A DNA stretch of 64,000 nucleotides from JAJRQY01 sp965224435 (GTDB lineage Bacteria > Actinomycetota > Acidimicrobiia > Acidimicrobiales > SZUA-35): assembly GCA_965224435.1 (NCBI GenBank), contig OZ245048.1:1240001-1304000 (forward strand), written 5' to 3'. The notes under the pieces are model-generated. The model made no database searches. It was not told the origin of the DNA and worked only from the letters and a program-made list of their open reading frames with translations. Shown piece after piece: positions 18,844 to 27,227 of the stretch (its first letter is position 1; each line of letters opens with the position of its first letter). Both the position numbers and the translations under genes were made by a program.

Positions 18844-19521
18844 ATGATCAAACTTGAGGACGTAACCAAGGAATACCCCGGCGAGACGATCGCCCTCCGC
18901 AATGCCGATGCCGACATCGGCAAGGGCGAATTTGTGTTCCTCATCGGGCCCTCTGGCTCCGGAAAGTCAACCTTTCTTCGCCTCTTAAACAAACAAGAGT
19001 TGCCAGACAGTGGTCGGATCTTTGTTGCCGGCAAGGACATCGGCAAGATGTCTCGGCGTGACGTTCCGAAGCTGCGACGAAATATCGGCGCCGTCTTTCA
19101 AGACTTCAAACTCCTGTCCAACAAGACTGTTGGCGAGAATGTGAGCTTCGCTCTCGAAGTCATTGGACGACCACGCCACGTCATTTCCACTCAGGTTCCT
19201 GCCATTTTGGAACTGGTCGGCCTCGGTGAGATGGCACATAAGTATCCCCATCAGCTTTCTGGTGGAGAACAGCAACGGGTTTCGATTGCACGAGCTTTTG
19301 TGAATCGTCCGCTGATTCTTCTGGCCGATGAGCCAACCGGAAACCTCGATCCCCAGACCGCCATTGGCATCATGCGGCTTCTTGACCGCATCAACAAGAC
19401 AGGGACCACGGTTCTGATGGCCACTCATGATCGTGGCATTGTTGACACGATGCGGCGACGCGTCATTGAGCTGGCTGACGGCCATATCGTTCGCGATCAA
19501 TCTCGCGGCGTCTACGAGTAG
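18844..19521 (+). CDS. ftsE: Cell division ABC ATPase FtsE
   Basis: FtsE is the cytoplasmic ATPase of the FtsEX complex, which activates peptidoglycan hydrolases at the septum. The protein of ~225 residues shows the Walker A loop GPSGSGKST, Q-loop VFQDFKLL, signature LSGGEQQRVSIARAF, Walker B ILLADEPTGNLDP and the H-switch ATHDR. ATG 18844 has GGGAG five bases upstream; an in-frame ATG at 18832 is the alternative. ftsX follows after 8 bp. Confidence 0.96.
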   Translation: MIKLEDVTKEYPGETIALRNADADIGKGEFVFLIGPSGSGKSTFLRLLNKQELPDSGRIFVAGKDIGKMSRRDVPKLRRNIGAVFQDFKLLSNKTVGENVSFALEVIGRPRHVISTQVPAILELVGLGEMAHKYPHQLSGGEQQRVSIARAFVNRPLILLADEPTGNLDPQTAIGIMRLLDRINKTGTTVLMATHDRGIVDTMRRRVIELADGHIVRDQSRGVYE

Positions 19522-19529
19522 GGCTGACC

Positions 19530-20423
19530 ATGGCATTTCGACTTGACTATGTAGCCAAGGAAACCGGACGGAATCTAGTCCGGAATCCGTCGCTCACGAT
19601 TGCCACTGTGCTGACGGTTGCCGTCTCGCTGACCCTGCTGGGTGCAGCCATGCTGATCCGAGTTGGAGTTGCTGGCCTAAATGACCGGTTCCGCGATGAC
19701 GTGGAGTTCATTGTCTGGGTCGACCCTGATGTCACGCCTGAACATCTCGCCCTCATTGTTGACACCCTCAAGTCGTCAGCCAATGTCTCCAATTCTCGCT
19801 ACGTCGCTCGCGAAGAGGTGTATGCCGAGTTCCAGCAGTACTACCGGGAATCGCCGACTGTTCTCGAACTGGTAAATCCTGACGAGGTACCGACCTATTT
19901 TGAGGTGGTACCCATTGAGCCTGACCTAGCAGTCGTGCAGGCGTTGGGTAGCGAGTACGAGAAGCTACCCGGCGTGTTCAAGGTGCAATATGCCGCTGAG
20001 TACATCAAGAAACTCAATGATTTTACTCGACTCGCCTCGCGAGTGATGATGATTGCCGCTCTGTTCTCCGCTGGCGCATCCACCATGTTGATGTACAACA
20101 CGATTCGTACCGCCATGTATGCCCGTCGACGTGAGATCGAAGTGATGCGGCTTGTCGGAGCGACCAACTGGTTCATTCGACTTCCGTTCATGATTGAAGG
20201 CATGATCCAGGGAGCGGTTGGCGCCGGGTTCAGTGTGATCGCTGTACTCCTGCTCAATCGTGGCATCGGCAAGCAACTCAATAAGAACGAGCTCAAACTC
20301 CTGGCCAGTTTCGATCTGAACCAGGGTGACCTCCTGAGCATTAGTGGCTGGTTGTTGTTGGCAGGAGCCATGATTGGCTTCTTGAGCGCTGGCATTGCCG
20401 TCACCCGCTACCTGGACGCGTAG
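19530..20423 (+). CDS. ftsX: Cell division permease-like FtsX
   Basis: FtsX is the membrane partner of FtsE. Of its 297 residues, the first ~25 are cytoplasmic with RNLVRNPSLTIATVLTVAVS leading into the first membrane helix. An extracellular loop of ~130 residues follows with the PTYFEVVP segment seen in the family. Three further helices carry REIEVMRLVGATNWFIRLPF between the second and third. In many actinobacteria smpB follows; here it does not, and a ferredoxin gene comes next. Confidence 0.95.
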   Translation: MAFRLDYVAKETGRNLVRNPSLTIATVLTVAVSLTLLGAAMLIRVGVAGLNDRFRDDVEFIVWVDPDVTPEHLALIVDTLKSSANVSNSRYVAREEVYAEFQQYYRESPTVLELVNPDEVPTYFEVVPIEPDLAVVQALGSEYEKLPGVFKVQYAAEYIKKLNDFTRLASRVMMIAALFSAGASTMLMYNTIRTAMYARRREIEVMRLVGATNWFIRLPFMIEGMIQGAVGAGFSVIAVLLLNRGIGKQLNKNELKLLASFDLNQGDLLSISGWLLLAGAMIGFLSAGIAVTRYLDA

Positions 20424-20485
20424 CACCCAGCGCCCGGTAGATAGCTGAACTGGCGAGCCCAACCTGGCTGTGGCAGAATCTTGCC

Positions 20486-20680
20486 ATGCGCATCCAAGTT
20501 GACTCCGATAAATGTGAAGGCCACAACCGTTGCTATTCGATCGTGGCTGAACTGTTCGACGTCGATGACTATGGCTATGCCACCGCCGCAGGTGAGGGAC
20601 AGGTTCCCTCCGAGCTTGAGGACAAGGCGCGTCTGGCCGCAGACAACTGCCCGGAGTACGCGATTACCATTACCGAGTGA
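20486..20680 (+). CDS. 3Fe-4S-type ferredoxin
   Basis: The protein has 64 residues. The cluster ligands are CEGHNRC near residue 10 and NCPEYAI near residue 55. His in the second-Cys position of the first motif is typical of actinobacterial [3Fe-4S] ferredoxins that donate electrons to cytochrome P450s or Rieske oxygenases. No P450 or reductase gene is adjacent, so the partner is unknown. Confidence 0.9.
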   Translation: MRIQVDSDKCEGHNRCYSIVAELFDVDDYGYATAAGEGQVPSELEDKARLAADNCPEYAITITE

Positions 20681-20700
20681 GAGCGGCTGGTCTGTAGGCC

Positions 20701-21423
20701 TTAGCCGAGCAGCACGCGGCCAATAGCGAACACAGCGGCGAGTCCACAGACTGTCAAGATGAGGGGCCGAAGCCGCTGGTCGAAGTGAGGGATGACCCAT
20801 TTCGAAGTGTAGTTTCCACCCAAGCTGAAAGGGAGGAGGGCCAGACCGGTGCGGAGGTCCGTCCCGTCGACCTTTCCCGCAATCAGGAGGATTGCGAGTG
20901 ATGCCGGTGCGCCGAACAGCATTTGGAGGCTGACAGTAGACCGAAGTCGCTGGCCGGTCTCGTTCTGATAGAGAATCCCGATTGGTGGTCCACCAATCCC
21001 CATTGCTGTTCCAAACAGGGCTGAGATGGAGCCGCCTATGAGCAGGGCAGCCTTCGTTCGTTTGATCGCTGGGGCCCAGAGGCTGACGGTGACGGCGATC
21101 AACACACTGATGCCACCTAGAAGAGTCAGCTGGCTTCGAGAGAGCATGCTCAGAATCACTAGGGCGCCGACATACCCGGGGATCCGACCGAGGCTGAACC
21201 AGCCCACTTCGGGCCAGTCGGAATGACCCCGACTGCGCCACGCCATAACAAAGACCATGGGGAAAGCACAGATCAGTGTTGTCTGCGGAATGAGAATTGG
21301 CTCGACCATGATGAGGACGGGGAAGGCCAAGACAATCATTCCGAAACCAATAACCCCCTGGAGGATGGCACCAACAAAGAGGGCGAGAGCTACAACGAAG
21401 AAGGCCCAGCCGGTTATGTGCAT
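20701..21423 (-). CDS. TSUP family transporter (TauE/SafE)
   Basis: The protein has 240 residues with about seven to eight hydrophobic segments. The paired family motif is recognisable: VGAILQGVIGFGMIVLAFPV in the first half and SALFGTAMGIGGPPIGILY in the second. Family members export or import small anions such as sulfite, sulfoacetate or taurine breakdown products; the substrate here cannot be assigned. It is convergent with the ferredoxin gene. A longer open frame on the same strand (to 21745) is in another frame and is spurious. Confidence 0.88.
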   Translation of the reverse strand: MHITGWAFFVVALALFVGAILQGVIGFGMIVLAFPVLIMVEPILIPQTTLICAFPMVFVMAWRSRGHSDWPEVGWFSLGRIPGYVGALVILSMLSRSQLTLLGGISVLIAVTVSLWAPAIKRTKAALLIGGSISALFGTAMGIGGPPIGILYQNETGQRLRSTVSLQMLFGAPASLAILLIAGKVDGTDLRTGLALLPFSLGGNYTSKWVIPHFDQRLRPLILTVCGLAAVFAIGRVLLG

Positions 21424-21512
21424 CTTGCCTCCGTGGTTCTGTTTGTGGTCGATGCTGTGAACAGCATTTGAGTTCTCGGTTAGGGCTATCGGCTCGACAG
21501 AGGCTAGACACA

Positions 21513-22373
21513 GTGGCTGTGGAATACGAACAGATACGACTTGATATTGTCGACCGAATTGCGACCATCACGCTTGACCGTCCAGATCGACTGAATGCGT
21601 TCACAGGCCAGATGGTCCGTGAACTCATTGATGTCTTTGACCAGACAGATAAGAACGATGAAGTACGGGTAGTGATTGTGACCGGTGCTGGCCGCGGTTT
21701 CTGTGCCGGTGCTGATCTGGAGTCTGGTGGAGACACCTTTGACACCGAGGCTCAGGGTCGCAGTCTGAGCCGTGTCAATCGTGACGGTGGGGGACAGGTC
21801 ACGATGAGAATTTTTGATTCGATCAAGCCGGTCATTGCTGCGATCAACGGCCCCGCAGTCGGTATCGGGATCACCATGACTTTGCCGATGGACATCCGGT
21901 TCGCGGCCGAGAGTGCCAAGATCGGTTTTGTCTTCACTCGGCGAGGAATTGCACTGGAGGCTGCATCTTCATGGTTCTTGCCCCGGCTCGTTGGCATGAG
22001 CCAAGCGGCCGAGTGGTGCTACACGGGCAAGGTCATGACGGCGGCGGAGGCTGGTCGCGGCGGCCTGGTCCAAGTTGTTCCCGATGACGAGCTTCTGGAC
22101 CGCGTCTATGAACTGGCACGAGAGATCGCCGTCCATGCTGCGCCGGTTTCTGCTGCGGTGACTAGGCGACTCTTATGGCGCGGCCTGACTTTTGACCATC
22201 CGATGCAGTCTCACCGGGCCGACTCTCGGGCGATTCAGAGCCTTGGCCGGTCAGCTGACGCGGTCGAAGGCGTGACAAGCTTCCTGGAGAAACGCGAGCC
22301 ACGATGGACGATGAGCGCATCCTCGGACATGCCAGCCTTGTTCCCTTGGGTGGATGAGCCAGATTTTGAGTGA
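21513..22373 (+). CDS. Enoyl-CoA hydratase/isomerase (crotonase) family protein
   Basis: The crotonase fold is shown by LDRPDRLNAFTGQMV, the oxyanion-hole segments GRGFCAGAD and GPAVGIGITMTLPMDIRFA, and GIALEAASSWFLPRLVG. The Glu in the last segment matches the second catalytic Glu of hydratases. The first catalytic Glu position reads Thr (GITMTL instead of a GCELA-like segment), so it may be an isomerase or other crotonase rather than a true hydratase. I start at GTG 21513, with GAGG upstream; the open frame reaches 21468 with a weak TTG. Confidence 0.85.
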   Translation: MAVEYEQIRLDIVDRIATITLDRPDRLNAFTGQMVRELIDVFDQTDKNDEVRVVIVTGAGRGFCAGADLESGGDTFDTEAQGRSLSRVNRDGGGQVTMRIFDSIKPVIAAINGPAVGIGITMTLPMDIRFAAESAKIGFVFTRRGIALEAASSWFLPRLVGMSQAAEWCYTGKVMTAAEAGRGGLVQVVPDDELLDRVYELAREIAVHAAPVSAAVTRRLLWRGLTFDHPMQSHRADSRAIQSLGRSADAVEGVTSFLEKREPRWTMSASSDMPALFPWVDEPDFE

Positions 22374-22465
22374 TGCGCTCGCGGAACATGTTGTTTCCGA
22401 GCGCGTGGATAGATTCACAAGTGTTACGACATCGTTGTTGCTGAGGTACTACTCTTATTCGAGCG

Positions 22466-22530
22466 ACAAGGGTTACCCCTTGTTTCGGAGGTGTGGGTCG
22501 TGGGAATCGCCCCTCGCGATACACACCTCC
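22466..22530. terminator. Hairpin cluster between convergent genes, probable bidirectional terminator
   Basis: The 186-bp gap between two convergent genes holds consecutive inverted repeats: acaaggg/cccttgt with a 4-nt loop (22466-22483), and ggaggtgtg/cacacctcc, 9 bp perfect (22487-22495 with 22522-22530), followed by attcttcttc. A third stem lies at about 22379-22404. No long U-run follows any of them, so efficiency is uncertain. Confidence 0.45.
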
Positions 22531-22559
22531 ATTCTTCTTCCTGTTGGAATGGCCGCCGA

Positions 22560-23165
22560 CTAAGCGAAGCAGCGATTGATGAGTTCGTCCATTGCTGGTT
22601 GGTCGACATTGACTTTGAGGTGGCCATCCACCTTGCTGATGTCAAGGACTGGGCAGAACTGGGAGTTGTCGTCGATGAAGAAGTGAGGGGAGCCGACAGC
22701 GCCGCGTTCCTGACCTCGTGCATATTCGACCAGGACTTGCTCCTTGGTCCCAAGACTCGTGAGGCCGTGCTCCTCGGCGATTTCTTGAAGAACGGTGGTG
22801 TTGGAGACGTCTTGACCATTCTCAAACAGGGCGCGGCGAACAGCCATGGCCACATTCTCGCCGGTCTGGTCATCAATGTCATAGGCGGCGGCAGTAAGCG
22901 CAAGGCTGGGTACAGAAGACGCTGGAAACGTCGCCGCTCGAAAGTCCTTGAAGAGGTCCGGAGCTATTTGGGGGGCGATCTCGTCAATCTCGTGGCCAAT
23001 AAAGGTGCCGTCCACCGGAGCGCTGTTCACCAATTCCAAGGGCCAGCTTCTGATCTGAAGGTGTACGTCATCGCGGCCAAGACTGGCACGCTTCGCCATC
23101 AGGCGGGTCAGGCCGACATAGGCGAATGGGCAGACAACGTCAGCGTAGATCTCGATTTTTGGCAT
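22560..23165 (-). CDS. DsbA-family thioredoxin-fold oxidoreductase
   Basis: The protein has ~201 residues. It begins KIEIYADVVCPFAYVGL, where a normal CxxC site is reduced to a single Cys (CPFA), as in 2-hydroxychromene-2-carboxylate isomerases and FrnE-like members. The cis-Pro loop is GAVGSPHFFID. There is no signal peptide, so it is cytoplasmic. Likely a glutathione/mycothiol-type isomerase or transferase rather than a disulfide oxidase (inference). ATG 23165 fits the family better than ATG 23174. Confidence 0.8.
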   Translation of the reverse strand: MPKIEIYADVVCPFAYVGLTRLMAKRASLGRDDVHLQIRSWPLELVNSAPVDGTFIGHEIDEIAPQIAPDLFKDFRAATFPASSVPSLALTAAAYDIDDQTGENVAMAVRRALFENGQDVSNTTVLQEIAEEHGLTSLGTKEQVLVEYARGQERGAVGSPHFFIDDNSQFCPVLDISKVDGHLKVNVDQPAMDELINRCFA

Positions 23166-23239
23166 GGATGCCAATCTAGTTGGTCAGTATCGCGACGAAC
23201 AGGGACTTTTGTCCGGACATTATGCAAGATGTCGTGAGA

Positions 23240-23646
23240 ATGTGTCATGGGAACGAGTCGCGGGAGGAGCTATGTGAACTTGTCACGCGGTTCTATGAAC
23301 TTTCTCAGTACGCATGCCTCATGATGAAGAAGCAGCCCTCCACTGGCTGCGTCCCCGACCCCCTCTTCGGCGGCGGTTCGTGTGGACGTCGGGGTGGGTT
23401 GGGTGTCGACGGCGGCTCCCGACCCACAACCGGCTTGCTCACCTGGGACGCGCAGAGTTGCCAGGTGGTCGGGAACTGAGAAGGTATGGCCGCCCGCGTG
23501 GGCACTGGCCTAGAGAGCTGAGAAGTTCCGCAGAGACTTTGGGAACTCGTCATCAAGTAGAGGCGATGTTTTGGGGCACTGAGAAGGTATGGCCGTAGGC
23601 CATACCTTGGGAACTCCCGAGGCCCGCTAGGGCCGAAGAGTTCCAG
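23240..23646. other. Non-coding stretch with hairpins and repeats next to ssrA
   Basis: No convincing gene lies between 23166 and 23646. The stretch holds a perfect 11-bp inverted repeat with 3-nt loop (aaggtatggcc, 23584-23608), an 18-bp direct repeat (actgagaaggtatggccg at 23475-23492 and 23578-23595), and a 7-bp stem cacctgg/ccaggtg at 23440-23467. Several copies of ggaact or its complement recur. The 23584-23608 hairpin could end ssrA transcription. A + strand open frame at 23180-23479 overlaps the structures and matches nothing I know. Confidence 0.5.
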
Positions 23647-24039
23647 TGGAGCTGGGGGGAATCGAACCCCCGTCCGCCAAGGAGTCACCGCACTTGCTAC
23701 GACCATTCCCGAGACATCGATGTTGTGGTCATCGCGCTGCCGGGTCAGCGGCCTACTACGAGAGTAAGCACGACCACATAGTCTTTCCTACGTGTCAGGG
23801 GTCTTTGCCTCCTGTCAATGGTCTCTCCCATCGTCCACCTCTGCTTCTGTTGCCGGGTTGCAGTGGTCAGACCCCGCGTGACCTCGCGGTTCGCAGTTTT
23901 CCTCTGTACTACCTAATTAATTAGGCGGCAAGAGCGAAGTCAGCCTTATTGGCGCTTCTATAAAGCCCTGTTTAACGAGTCTGAGCAACTCGGGTCGCAT
24001 GTACGACTTCTCATCTCAACGTCGAAACCGGTCAGCCCC
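23647..24039 (-). ncRNA. ssrA: Transfer-messenger RNA (tmRNA)
   Basis: tmRNA rescues stalled ribosomes and tags the unfinished peptide. On the minus strand the RNA starts GGGGCTGACCGGTTTCGACG, the standard tmRNA 5' end. It finishes with a tRNA-like T arm (GGGGGTTCGATTCCCCC) and CAGCTCCA, whose CAGCTCC pairs with the 5' GGGGCTG with one G-U. CCA is not encoded (CTGG follows). The tag reading frame near 23930-23960 ends GCCGCCTAATTAATTAG and reads ANKADFALAA. A TTGACA box lies at 24109-24104; no good -10 was found. The 5' and 3' ends are estimated from the acceptor stem. smpB is not in the window. Confidence 0.97.
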
Positions 24040-24278
24040 GTGTTTCGAAGAGACGAAGATCTCACCGACAGCTCTCGCTGTTGATGTGATCAGACGTTTC
24101 TTCTGTCAAGTAGCACGCCCGAAGGCCTAGTCAGCCTATCGGCACTGTCGAGTGAGGTGGGGAGGATTTGCGAGAACTGGAGGGAATGAGAGTACGAGTG
24201 AGAATGGGATATCGAAAGGTCGATGCTATATTCCTGGCTCGGGAGACAGGAATTGGTCGCGGTGGATCATCCTTGTTG

Positions 24279-24320
24279 TGTGGTTTGGCGTGAGAATCCT
24301 GGTTCACACGCCAAACCACA
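24279..24320. repeat. Perfect 14-bp inverted repeat between ssrA and the next gene
   Basis: The arm tgtggtttggcgtg (24279-24292) pairs perfectly with cacgccaaaccaca (24307-24320). After one mismatch, gaa/ttc adds three pairs and leaves a 6-nt loop. No U-run follows on either strand. It stands in a 352-bp gap (24040-24391) between divergent genes, where I otherwise see only the possible ssrA promoter. It may be a leader hairpin of the 24392 gene, an operator or an RNA element. Confidence 0.9.
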
Positions 24321-24391
24321 TCCCGACTCAGGTTCATCGCTTTTCGCGCCGATGCTCTTTCTAGGACTACTGCAAGATCTAGGGGATTCCG

Positions 24392-24973
24392 GTGAAGAGA
24401 AGCTTTGTCAAGGTCGCGAGAATGCGTATTGAAGATATTGGCGTTGGCGATGTCGTCAACCGGGAACCTGACTCTCAGACCGGCTGGTTCGAGGTTGCAG
24501 AGACGACATCACTCTTTAACAATGACATCCAGCTTGCGGACCGAACAGAGCTCCTCACGGTATCGGGACCGTTTTTCACGATCGTTGGCGTCCAGTTCGT
24601 GAGTGAGGCCGATGTGCCGGACCAGCCTCGGAGCCCGCTGCCATCGATTGCCGGTGAGGGCGAAGACGAGGGTGATGTTGAGCAATCTGCTCAAACCGAT
24701 CAAACTGCCGACGACGACAAGCCGGTCGAAGCCGGTCGTACTGCGCCATCAAACCCATTCGCTCAGTCGGACCAGCCTGCTCCAGCCAGCCAGTCTGCGC
24801 CAGTCAGTCAGCTAGCTAGTCAACCTGCGCCAGTCAGTCAACCTGCGCCAGTCAGCCAGCCGGCTGGCTCGGAAGAGGAGTATGGCGATCAATCTCATGC
24901 CGAGAAGGGTGCTCTACCCCAGCTGCCCTCCAGGCAGTCTCAGCCCTCCGGAGTCGGAGCTCTCGTCAGCTAG
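24392..24973 (+). CDS. Hypothetical protein with Pro/Ser/Gln/Ala-rich tail
   Basis: The protein has 193 residues. The first ~75 look like a small beta-rich domain (MRIEDIGVGDVVNRE, then FFTIVGVQFV) that I cannot assign. The rest is low-complexity, with repeats of QPAPVSQ and acidic patches. The DNA of the tail contains repeated cctgcgccagtcagtca, related to the CAGT tract near 5.5 kb. GTG 24392 has AGGGGA at a good distance; ATG 24422 is the alternative. Its stop shares CTAG with the stop of the convergent pseudokinase gene. Confidence 0.6.
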   Translation: MKRSFVKVARMRIEDIGVGDVVNREPDSQTGWFEVAETTSLFNNDIQLADRTELLTVSGPFFTIVGVQFVSEADVPDQPRSPLPSIAGEGEDEGDVEQSAQTDQTADDDKPVEAGRTAPSNPFAQSDQPAPASQSAPVSQLASQPAPVSQPAPVSQPAGSEEEYGDQSHAEKGALPQLPSRQSQPSGVGALVS

Positions 24974-26397
24974 AGATCAAGATCAAGATCAGGGATCGAT
25001 GGCAAGGTAAAGGTCGGGACGGTAAAGCTCGGTACCGGCTTGACCGTTGTCGGAGTCGAAGACGTTGGCTCTGTTGTTGCCGGAGTCGAAGACGTTGGAC
25101 CTGGCTTGATAGTAACCACTGATGTTTCGGTAGTGGAGGGCCTTGTTGTCGGCGTGGTCGTAGGAGCCAGCGTGGTCGGCGGTTGAGTTGTTGATGCCCG
25201 GGTTGTTGTCGGTCGAGCCGTCTGCTTGGTTGTTGGCCGTGGTTTTGCTGTCGGGCTTGGAGACACCGGTTGAGTCGTGGCCGACGATGGGGAGTTTGTC
25301 GTGATCGAAGACGATTCAGGCAATGAAGTGAGACTTGTTGTGGTTGATTCTCGCACCGTTGTCGTCTCGGGAACGGTCGTCGTTCCTAGGATCTCGATCT
25401 GAGGCTCCTGGTGGATTTCACGAGGCGAGCGCGAAGTGGCGAATGCACCGATTGCTCCTAGCCCAAGGAAGAACGCAGCAACGATGGCGACTCGAGGAAC
25501 AAGTCCGAGATTGACCCGCGACCCGGCGTTCTGGACGGCGGGAATAAAGGCAGGCTGATGATCAGACAGCTCGATTGGTGGCGTTGCCGTTTGGAGATCG
25601 AGCAGGAAGGTCGTTGCGTCGGGGTGTCGATCTTGTGGACGCTTGGAAATTGCTTGCTGAATGACTCCCCGAACCTCAAGGGGGATGTGCTCGTCCAGTT
25701 CGACCGGGTCGGCGTTGCCGATCTGTTCAGACAGTTCGGAGAAGTCGGCAGCCCTGGCGAACGGGACCGATCCCAACAGGCTGGCGTAAAGAGTCATTCC
25801 AAGCCCGTAGACGTCGGTTCGCTGATCTGTTGGCTCGCCTTGTAAAACTTCTGGAGCGAGATAGTGGTGCCGGGAAGCTAGTTGCTCTGGATCAATTGAT
25901 GGCTGGTGATCGTGGCTGAAGTTGGCGAGGCCGAAGTTCGTAATGACGGTCTCTTTGCCAAGAGCAACACGGATGCTCGTTGGATCGAGCTGACCGTGCA
26001 CGAGTCCAGCCTGGTGAAGTTGGCTGACACTCCGGGCCACGTCGGTAAGGGTGTCGACACAGGAGCGCCACGTTCTTGCTGTGGAGGGCTGGAGGTCGTC
26101 CTGAAGCGCATGCCGCACCTGATCGGGAACGATGAGGAAGGTCCGTCCGCTTTCGGACCGGCCAATCTCCAAGGGTCGTTCGACCTGAGAACTCACCATG
26201 GCCTGATCCAACAAGCTGAACTGGTTTGCTAGTGATTCATGGAGTTCGCGCTTGCTCGCAGTCTCGTGAACCTTGAGCAGGACAGCCTCACCAAGGACCT
26301 TGTGGTCAGCAGTCGAGACGCGCCAAGCGCCAACAAGCTGCTGCTCATTAACGTTCTCTAAGTTTTGAACGCCCAGTTGCTCCACGTCGCCATCCAC
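24970..26397 (-). CDS. Membrane-anchored Ser/Thr pseudokinase
   Basis: The protein has 475 residues. Residues ~20-270 have the eukaryotic-like kinase fold: a possible VAIK-type Lys42 (AVLLKV), an APE motif at ~181 and DVYGLG in helix F. Key catalytic residues are missing. The HRD loop reads HGQLDPTS (134-141), so the catalytic Asp is Gln and the metal Asn is Ser; DFG reads NFG (154-156); no Gly-rich loop is visible. A single membrane helix (297-321) is followed by ~150 Thr/Pro/Ser-rich residues outside the cell. It is therefore probably a binding or signalling scaffold (inference). Domain layout resembles PknB-type receptors without PASTA repeats. Confidence 0.85.
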   Translation of the reverse strand: MDGDVEQLGVQNLENVNEQQLVGAWRVSTADHKVLGEAVLLKVHETASKRELHESLANQFSLLDQAMVSSQVERPLEIGRSESGRTFLIVPDQVRHALQDDLQPSTARTWRSCVDTLTDVARSVSQLHQAGLVHGQLDPTSIRVALGKETVITNFGLANFSHDHQPSIDPEQLASRHHYLAPEVLQGEPTDQRTDVYGLGMTLYASLLGSVPFARAADFSELSEQIGNADPVELDEHIPLEVRGVIQQAISKRPQDRHPDATTFLLDLQTATPPIELSDHQPAFIPAVQNAGSRVNLGLVPRVAIVAAFFLGLGAIGAFATSRSPREIHQEPQIEILGTTTVPETTTVRESTTTSLTSLPESSSITTNSPSSATTQPVSPSPTAKPRPTTKQTARPTTTRASTTQPPTTLAPTTTPTTRPSTTETSVVTIKPGPTSSTPATTEPTSSTPTTVKPVPSFTVPTFTLPSIPDLDLDL

Positions 26398-26481
26398 CTA
26401 GCAGATTCTGACCCCGAAGCACTCTACGCCGAATAGCTGAGGTTTCGATGGCATGAGCCCTTGAAGGATAAGGTTTTGCCC

Positions 26482-27216
26482 ATGAACAAGAGGCTTGCCA
26501 TTATCACCGGAGCATCCAGCGGGATCGGTCAAGCTATCGCTGACTCGGCCCGGCAAAGTGGTGCCAGCGTTGCCACCTGTAGCCGTCGAGAACTATCGGG
26601 CCCGCACCACCTTTCCCTCGACCTCGCAGTGCCCGCCTCTTGGGTGTTGTTTGATGACTGGATCGCTGGTCTGATCGGGGCCCAGGCATGGCAAGAGATC
26701 ATCATGGTTCACGCCGCGGCCACCATCGACCCTATTGGATTTGCTGGACAGGTGGATGTTGCCAAGGCCACTTCTGGGATCTTGCTGAATGGCGCTAGCC
26801 CACTCCTCGTCGGCGATAGCTTTCTTCGGTCGGTGGAGCAACATGCGCCGGAAGGACAATCTGCTGTCTTGATGCAGGTCTCATCGGGCGCCGGTAAGCG
26901 TCCGTTCCCTGGTTGGGCGACCTACTGCGCAGCTAAAGCTGGCGTTGACATGTGGGTGAGGACCGTTGGGCTCGAACAAGCTGACCTTGGCACGGGAATT
27001 CGAGTCCTGTCCATCGGCCCCGGAGTTGTCGCCACCGACATGCAGGCATCGATCCGATCAAGCTCGGTCGCTGAGTTTCCTCAGGTTCAGCAATTCCGTG
27101 AGCTCCACGCAGATGGTGTGCTGGCGAGTCCGGAATCAGTTGGAGCCAAGCTCTGGGAGATCGCCCTCGGGTCAGATTGGGAGTCCGGAGCAGTCGTGGA
27201 CATCAAAGACTTCTAG
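26482..27216 (+). CDS. Short-chain dehydrogenase/reductase
   Basis: An SDR of 244 residues with TGASSGIG, catalytic Ser in MQVSSGAGKRPF and YCAAKAG (YxxxK). The usual NNAG is replaced by VHAAATI. The overall pattern (WATYCAAKAGVDMW, SIGPGVVATDMQ) resembles sepiapterin-reductase/benzil-reductase-like SDRs. ATG 26482 has AAGG about 8 bases upstream; the open frame begins at 26461. Substrate unknown. Confidence 0.82.
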   Translation: MNKRLAIITGASSGIGQAIADSARQSGASVATCSRRELSGPHHLSLDLAVPASWVLFDDWIAGLIGAQAWQEIIMVHAAATIDPIGFAGQVDVAKATSGILLNGASPLLVGDSFLRSVEQHAPEGQSAVLMQVSSGAGKRPFPGWATYCAAKAGVDMWVRTVGLEQADLGTGIRVLSIGPGVVATDMQASIRSSSVAEFPQVQQFRELHADGVLASPESVGAKLWEIALGSDWESGAVVDIKDF

Positions 27217-27227
27217 CAGAGCGACCT

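Noticed and set aside
20408..21745. 445-residue open frame on the minus strand
   Set aside because: It covers the TSUP gene in another frame and has the Arg/Pro/Ser-rich composition of a shadow frame; the TSUP frame has clear family motifs.
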